From Heliocidaris erythrogramma (taxonomy: Eukaryota > Echinodermata > Echinoidea > Camarodonta > Echinometridae): a stretch of DNA of 64,000 bases. How positions within the stretch are numbered: the first letter of the stretch is position 1; each line of letters opens with the position of its first letter. This document shows, piece after piece, positions 57,550 through 64,000 of the stretch. A program made the position numbers and the translations under genes. The DNA is taken from positions 18,108,615 to 18,172,614 of the forward strand of contig CM046868.1 in assembly GCA_025617745.1 (NCBI GenBank), in the 5' to 3' direction. The notes below the pieces were generated by a model. That model was not told where the DNA came from, did not search any database, and saw only the letters and a program-made list of their open reading frames with translations.

Positions 57550-60500
57550 ATACATAATTAAATATTGGTGTTGTTCTGTTTCAGTCTAGATTCTCCATAG
57601 TGTGTTATCTGTACCGCAGTGCAGCACGAACAGTCCACTTTCTTTTTCGATCTCTATGTCTTTTTTGTTTATACATATATTCACAAATTATGTTAGAAAC
57701 TGCAAAGAAAATCACCCACCATTGTACGCTTTATTTTCATATTAATTGACGACTGGTCATAACTAATAATTTGACTTGTTTACTTATGGGCAGGCGGAAA
57801 CTTTGCCTTTAATGATAACGGGAGTCCGATTGATGCAGTCTTGCCTAATTATGCTTCCATAATCATAATCATGTTCATAGTCGGGTCATTTAAAGAAAAT
57901 GAAGCGATTATAATGATTTTTTTTTATATTATTGTACCCTTAATTTTCCGAACAATTTAATGGACATTTCTTCATATAAACCAGAATCATAGGTGAGCAG
58001 AGACATCGGAACTTCGGGTTTTGACAATGGAAGGCGATGGACACCTTTTGTCCGCCAAACAAAAGTTCCCCTCCCACTTCCATTATCCGAGCCCGACCCC
58101 TATCGGACAGGTAGGATTATGCCTTAAGTCCTATCCGAGAGACTTTGTAAATGTTTAGTAATGCCTTATCAACGAGAACCAATGCATTAACTTGGTTTCG
58201 ATCTCGGGACATCGGGGAACAAATTGGTTCCATGAATTGCATTCCTTATAATACAATACACTATTATGAAACATTTTTCATCAGCCAAACACCACTTCAT
58301 TCCAAGTAAATATGGAGGTGACACTAATGTGGCCATATGATTGCTTTTCATTATCGCGTTTAAATGATTTCCATGTAGAATGTTAGATGGAATGTACATG
58401 GTGTAGTAGATTTATATTTTTAGCGAGAAATTATTATATCTTTTCCAAGAATAAAGTTACATAAGGACATTTAAGGGCTTGTAAATCATACGTTTCTTAA
58501 CCCTGAATATACGCTCACTGTTATTAAGGGGAAGCCCTCCCTGGCATTTAGTCTATTTTAATAAAAGCAGAAAATGAGAAAAACAGATTAGTGAAAGTTT
58601 TGAACAAAACATCTTGGGAGGTCCTCTCCCATTTGCTCTGTACAGGAAATGTCATAAATTTTCATTTTCTTAGTTGTTGATGAAGGATAGATTTGTTTGT
58701 ACAGGTTTTGTGTAAAACATGAGTGCAATGATTATATCTATGGTGCATGTATGATTAAATATTTTTCTTTCGAAAATATGGAAGTTTATTTGCTTTTAGT
58801 ACAGGGCAAATGGGAGAGGACCTCGCAAGATACGTCACGGAGTTGCCAATTTGTGTTTGAAAACAAATTCGTAACTTTCTTATTTCTTATGGGATTTCAA
58901 ACTTTCATTGATCTGTCTCTTTTATGTTGCTGCTTCTTTTAAAAACCATTCTATCTTTAAGTGTTTAGCATACACAGTTTGCATAAATACCAGGCCGGTT
59001 TCGCAATACAAGCCATATAAATTCAATTCGATTCAATTCAATTTCGGTTTTATTGGCAATAAATCACAAGACAAAAGTCAAAAGACTAATGCTGTCATAT
59101 TTACACTAAAATATCAACATTTGTATATTTATATAACATATAAATGTGGAACTTGTATTAATAACTCATATACTGATATATGAGAATATTGTACAGTTTA
59201 AAAAAAGGTCAAAAGACAAGCTAATAAAAGTTACATATCATTAATAAAACCATTCGGACAGGACATTAATTTGATTAATAATGAAATAAAATGAAAACTC
59301 GGTGTTGATTACAGAGACAAATTATGCTACATAGTAAATTATGTATTACTTAAATTATTATGCTACTCCCTGCTTAGGAAAAAATAAGAAATGAAGAAAA
59401 ATTATTAATAATATTATGCAATAGTAATGGCATCCAGAGTCATTGCTTTGAAAATTACAATCTTTAAAAATAGTTTGTAGCATACTGGTACTGATACTTA
59501 ACCCCTTAACCCCACCCCAAATTACATGAAAATCATGTTGATACAGTCAATTATATAGGTGTAATGGGCAAAATACTACAAAAAAATTTGATTCTAAATG
59601 ATAAATCAACATGGAGAAATACTGTTAAAAGAGCTGACCATTTTAAACGCACTGTACCATGTACTGAACATTGGTCTAATTATGAATACATATTATTTGG
59701 GAGTCTTCATAAAACATAATGAGCAAACGCAATATTGATTAGGAAATCGTAACTTCGTAATCATTGTCGTACTCGTGTTATCCTTAACTTTTATTCCTTT
59801 CTCAATTATCCTGCATTTCCCCTTCTTTTCCAGTCTCTCTCCCACCCGTGTTTCTCTCTCTCTACTACCCCTGTACCTCTATCAATTTTTCAACAATTGC
59901 TTGAATTATATAATTTTTCAGGCCTACCTAGCAAAAATCTCTTGCTTCAGGAGAAATTGCGCCTTCTTTCGTGTATTTCAACACAATGCTTTTGAATTAT
60001 ACTCATGATAATCTGTATTCGTATAATGTAATATTAATAGTTCACAGTGCTTTAAATTTAAATTTAACTTTTGAAATTGAAGTAATGAATTTCTTTGGTC
60101 TGCGCACGTGCAGTAATTATGTCAATACTATTATCCTTTTTTGATTGAAAATAAGCACATTGATATTTATCACAAAAAATACCTCTGATGTAATATCACT
60201 GTTGAAAACATCATGCTCTCTTTTCACAAACTGAACGAATACTTCAGAGAGAAGATGCGAATTGTCTATGTCGTGTGATTTTCGAAAAATACTTTGAATA
60301 AAATTGAAAAAAAATTGATACAATAAATCTTATTCATTAAATCCTTTCCTCCCATCGCTACCCCAACGAAAATGTTAGATAGAAAAATGCAGAATAAACC
60401 ATGTCGGTTATTCTGTACAAATACATAATTATATTGTAATCACGTCATATTACAACGTGTTACGACAGATTTAGGAAATGACCATGCTCTTGTAAGCAAA

Positions 60501-61429
60501 ATAATTATCTAGTTTTACTCCGTTTGATGATTTTGTACGAGACAAATAATGACATCAATCTGATAATCTCGAAAAATCCAAAATAAAAATGCTTACCGAA
60601 AATAATTTTAAAAGTAATTCAGATGATAAAACAGGTCTGCAATTAAATAAGGTAATTGATAATTATATCATTGAAGTACTCCTTTCCCCCCGACTGCTCA
60701 TTCGTACAAAACGGGCTATTACTAGATTAGAATTCTAAATTCTATTCTATTTAAAGAGATACCACCTAAAAATAGTTCTACCAATAAGATCTTTCATTTC
60801 TTGGAAATCTAGCAAAGAAAATGGATGATAGAAGCCCATGATATAAAAGAATGAACAAAAAGCATGCAAATAAAATAAATGCAAAAGTTCGACAGTTTCG
60901 AATAAGTGACGATATTTGTCATTGAACTTTGCATCAATTATTTTTAACCCTCAAGTAGTTCTCAGATTCTCTACCCCCCCCCCCCCCCCCCCCCGTCCAC
61001 TATTCTGTTACATCACAATTTACTAACGTACATTTCTTAAAAAACAATACTACGCGCCGAAATCTAACAGGGCATACGTCATGGATGGATGCAGCGTTCA
61101 TTCATCCCTTAGAAAGGTATCTATTTCTTATCCCTGATCTGAGGCTCTTAATGTGGAGGCGTGATCATTGCCAGCCAGTAAGAACGATCTATACCTCGTG
61201 AGAACGATTCACGCTGCACGACTCGCAGACAAGGCTAAGCAACGCATCCAGAACAAGTGGGCAAAACACAACGTGACTTCATAGACACGAGTTTATGACT
61301 GCCATTCATAACGGCGCGTTCGGTATACGTTCACGTCATCCTTTATCCAACTCCAGTTGAAAGTGTTTAAACATCATCAATTGGATTAATACGGTAATAC
61401 AGACATAGGAGGAAACAGAGGGAATCAGA
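57550..61429. other. no gene seen; upstream flank of TLX
   Basis: About 3.9 kb without a supported gene. A reversed LINE-tail-like (ATTCA)n start at 59021-59044 and C21 at 60974-60994. No promoter motif could be assigned by eye. Confidence 0.5.
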
Positions 61430-61567
61430 AAGTCTAGAAAAAAAAGATAGAGAATAGGGGGAAAGAGAGTCAGGGGTGTAAAGAGAGGGAGTCGAAGAGA
61501 GAGATTCAGACACGGAAAAAGTCGTTTTTATTGTTTTTGTTCTAAATATAACAACCGGTCAGAATAA
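61430..61567 (+). promoter_or_regulatory. GA-rich 5' flank of TLX exon
   Basis: Purine-rich (GAGAGA, GGGAAAGAGAG) stretch directly upstream of the first ATG, probably 5' UTR or promoter-proximal DNA. No TATA box is evident. The transcription start is not determinable here. Confidence 0.35.
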
Positions 61568-62132
61568 ATGTTGCTTTCCAGCCTTGAGATGGATATTTGC
61601 AAGATGACGGAGCAGGATGATGCAGCTCATCATGAGGTTGTGAGCGGAGGGGCTGCCGAGAGAGAAAAGAATGAAGTGATGAGGGATGTTGATGGCCGAG
61701 AGATGGGTGAAGAAATGCCTGGTCCTCCTCCTAATCCAAGGGTAGAGAGACCTCTGGCCTTCAGCATTGATCGGATACTTGGCCTCCCTGGTTATACGTT
61801 CCAGACCAACAATCCTTTTCATCGGAACTATTCATCTTTACGTATCGGAACCACTGCTGAGAATGCTGTCCAGTCATCGCCGGAAACCATCCCGGGTGCT
61901 ACCACCAGTAGTAGCGGGAGCAGGGCAGCGGGAGCGTTTCCCCTTTCGACTACATCGGTAATGTCATCCTCCATGATCCTGGAATCCGCGGGAATAAATA
62001 GTGGTGGTGGTGGTGGAAGTCATTCTTCAGGAACCTTGATTCGAGTACCAGCTCATCGTCCAATCCCTCTAACTCCAAGAACATTTTTCCCTTGGATGGA
62101 AACACGGAGATTTCCCCGAGATCGAATATCAG
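61568..62132 (+). CDS. Tlx: TLX-type homeobox protein, N-terminal exon (partial gene)
   Basis: 188 codons plus one base of a nuclear homeodomain transcription factor; TLX proteins specify neurons and other cell types in animals. Seen: residues 62-71 PLAFSIDRIL, an eh1-type motif that in this family binds Groucho co-repressors (compare ISFGIDQIL in human TLX1); residues 158-165 IRVPAHRP; residues 174-189 FPWMETRRFPRDRISG, matching the FPWMESNRRYTKDRFTG block just before the TLX homeodomain. Between them is a Ser/Thr/Gly-rich linker. The exon ends in phase 1 at CAG|GTACGT, splitting the glycine codon. The homeodomain is not in the window. Start: the first ATG (61568) has T at -3; the ATG at residue 8 (61589, GAGATGG) has a better context, so translation may begin there. 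The family call is strong; the orthologue number is not assignable. Confidence 0.9.
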
Positions 62133-62138
62133 GTACGT
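62133..62138 (+). other. Tlx: splice donor of TLX exon 1
   Basis: CAG|GTACGT, a near-perfect donor, placed exactly where the conserved DR..G block is split in phase 1. If read through, the frame stops six codons later, which supports splicing. Confidence 0.85.
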
Positions 62139-64000
62139 TAAACATAAAGTAAAATAATGTTAAGCATGCGTTCACCCATGATGGTTATTTCATTATGTTA
62201 TATGAAAAATGCAGTTTAGACATTCTACTCGCTGTCCCAGAATCAAATGAGGTATTTTGATCACAAAACTAGTTACTATCTTTCTTAAAACCCTCCTCTT
62301 TGCTGTCAGATATGAAGACAGAATGAATATAAATATTTCATCCCCACAATTAGTTACCACTAACCAGTATTATTTCAACTTCCACAAAATATAAGGAGCG
62401 ACGGCGCTTATTGCTACATATTCTATCTCCATTTACCACTAGTCATTTTTCCCAACTCACAAAACGCAACGGGTGGGTGGCAACATAATTATATACTTCA
62501 TCTTTTTTTATTGCAACAAGCAGTACAATTTCCTTCATGAAATGTCAGAGATATTAACGTGTTAATACTATTCCTTTAAGTTATTCGATTGCAAGTTGCG
62601 TGATCAGGCAGTTACATGATTTTCTGTATACCTATGAATATCCAAGATTAAAAGAATATTGCTTTTAGGTTTAGAACATCATATTTTTAAATACCCTGAC
62701 ACAGATTAGGAGAGATAAAGTAGCATTATAAGAAGAATATTATGTATTACTAATGTTTAGAACATCATACTTTTTCTAAATTTCTTTCTAAATATTATCA
62801 CAGAGAGTAGAAAATGAATGATCATGTAATGGTAATTTACAGTAATGGCAGTATAGTTACTTACTTTATTAGAAGAAAGTGTTGCAGTGATATTCCAATG
62901 AGGTCATAGAGGTAGTAGTAGTAAATTAATAGTAATAGTAGCTGCGCAAGTGATAATATCTATAGAGGAAGAAACAGTAGAAGCATCTGTCGTTAACAAC
63001 AATGGGGCATGCATTTAAACATTACAACAACAAAAAATCCGGACATTTCAACATTATACTGTTGGTAGTTAAACCCGAGATAAACAAAATTCATGGATAT
63101 TCCATTAATCGAAATTATTTAAATGTTTGAGCCTTCAATGAGCAAGAAATCATATTCATTATACATAAATTATTATTAGCATTATTACATTGCAACAGCG
63201 ATTATGATAAGAAAATGAAGAAGAAAAAAAAAAGAAAGAGGATGAAAAGTAGTAGTGTAACATTTAGTAGTAGTAGTTGCGGTAGTAGCAGTAGTAGTAG
63301 TAGCAGCAGCAGCAGCAGCAGTAGTAATCGTAGTAAAAGTAGTAGTAGTAGTAGTAGTAGTATTTGATGCAGATGTAAAATTAGAGGTGGTGTTAGTAGT
63401 ACACAGTAAGAAGTGTTAGGTAAAAAATGCACAACATGATGGTTATTATGTGTCTGACCAGCTTCTGAAAAATTATATGCCCAGCTTGAGTAACTCTTGC
63501 TCAATTTGTACGATAAGGTGATTGTGATTAGGCAAAAAGTTACCAAAGTTGGGCATAAAGTTGTCAAATAGTTGGTCGGACATGTAATTACCCTTATGAT
63601 GGTAAAAAAATATTACAGTGTAGTAAGACCAGCACCTGAAATAATATAGAAGTTATCTCATGAGTTGTATAACCAGGAACTACAATATCAGCCGTTATCG
63701 GCGAAGAATAATAAAATAATAGCAGTAGTAGTAATAATATAGTAGTAGTATATAGAAGTAGGAGTTATGTAGTATTGGTAGTAGCAGTTATAGAATCGAA
63801 GCAGTACATGTAGTAAAATCATCAGTAGCAGTGGTGGAGGTAGATTATCTGTATTTTCCACTGTGAAAAACAACCAAAAGAAATGATTTTAATTTGCTAC
63901 ATTTCACGTAAATTTTTTAATTATATGATATACATTTCCTGAACAATACAATGCAGGTAATAAACCTAATAATTTGCTAAAAAAGAGACATGAAAGATTT
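62139..64000 (+). other. TLX intron 1 (start), no exon seen
   Basis: AT-rich intron sequence to the window end. Contains (AGT/AGC)n at 63266-63362 and a looser AGT-rich tract at 63719-63840. No homeodomain-like frame (WFQNRR region) was found on the plus strand, so the next exon is further right. Confidence 0.7.

Noticed and set aside
1-64000. CRISPR arrays, prokaryotic operons, LTR retroelements or other capsid-bearing elements
   Set aside because: None seen: no regularly spaced short repeats with unique spacers, no bacterial gene layout, no LTR pairs and no Gag-, integrase- or capsid-like translations.

Overview
The window is nuclear DNA of an animal: AT-rich, almost gene-free, dense in short inverted-repeat transposons, minisatellites, tRNA-derived SINE pieces, LINE tails and Penelope-like elements (PLEs). 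The repeat types and the one host gene fit a marine invertebrate, most likely an echinoderm (sea-urchin-like). That is an inference from repeat style, not a species call.

The only host protein-coding gene I can support is at the right end. An exon at 61568-62132 (+) encodes the N-terminal part of a TLX-type (T-cell leukemia homeobox; Drosophila C15/clawless type) homeobox protein. It has an eh1 repressor motif, an IRVPAHRP block and the FPWME..RR...DR..G block that precedes the homeodomain in this family, then a consensus splice donor. The homeodomain exon lies beyond the window.

Layout. 0-2.4 kb: a C-rich inverted minisatellite, a palindromised transposase remnant, an element holding a tRNA-like sequence and a perfect 183-bp-arm palindrome, and a three-unit satellite. 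2.4-15 kb: mostly empty, with microsatellites, minisatellites, a tRNA-derived SINE head, LINE tails, and a second copy of the C-rich inverted minisatellite. 15-19 kb: several hairpin (MITE-like) elements. 19.4-20.7 kb: the 3' half of a PLE. 20.1-45.3 kb: two copies of one 12.35-kb sequence, more than 99.9% identical, either side of exactly 500 N. The copy edges coincide with the gap edges, so this is best read as two contigs whose overlapping ends were never merged. 45.3-48.3 kb: a SINE, a small transposon with an internal (TTAGGG)n core and 9-bp target duplications, a minisatellite and a long-inverted-repeat element. 51.5-55.8 kb: two PLE copies head to head. 56.3-57.5 kb: a (TCCG)n-bearing tandem element into which the tRNA-like/inverted-repeat element has inserted. 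57.5-61.5 kb: no gene seen upstream of TLX.

The main structural result is a recurrent 33-39 nt motif at the 3' side of PLE sequences (19462-19500, 51583-51615, 57455-57487, and a decayed one near 9403-9437). All four fit one hammerhead-ribozyme variant: CUGANGA plus one extra base, helix II, GAA, a four-base palindrome (or near-palindrome) as a minimal helix III, then the cleavage-site base; in the first three, 3-4 bp of helix I also forms. The second is a tRNA-like element with inverted repeats that inserted with 10-12 bp target duplications at two loci.
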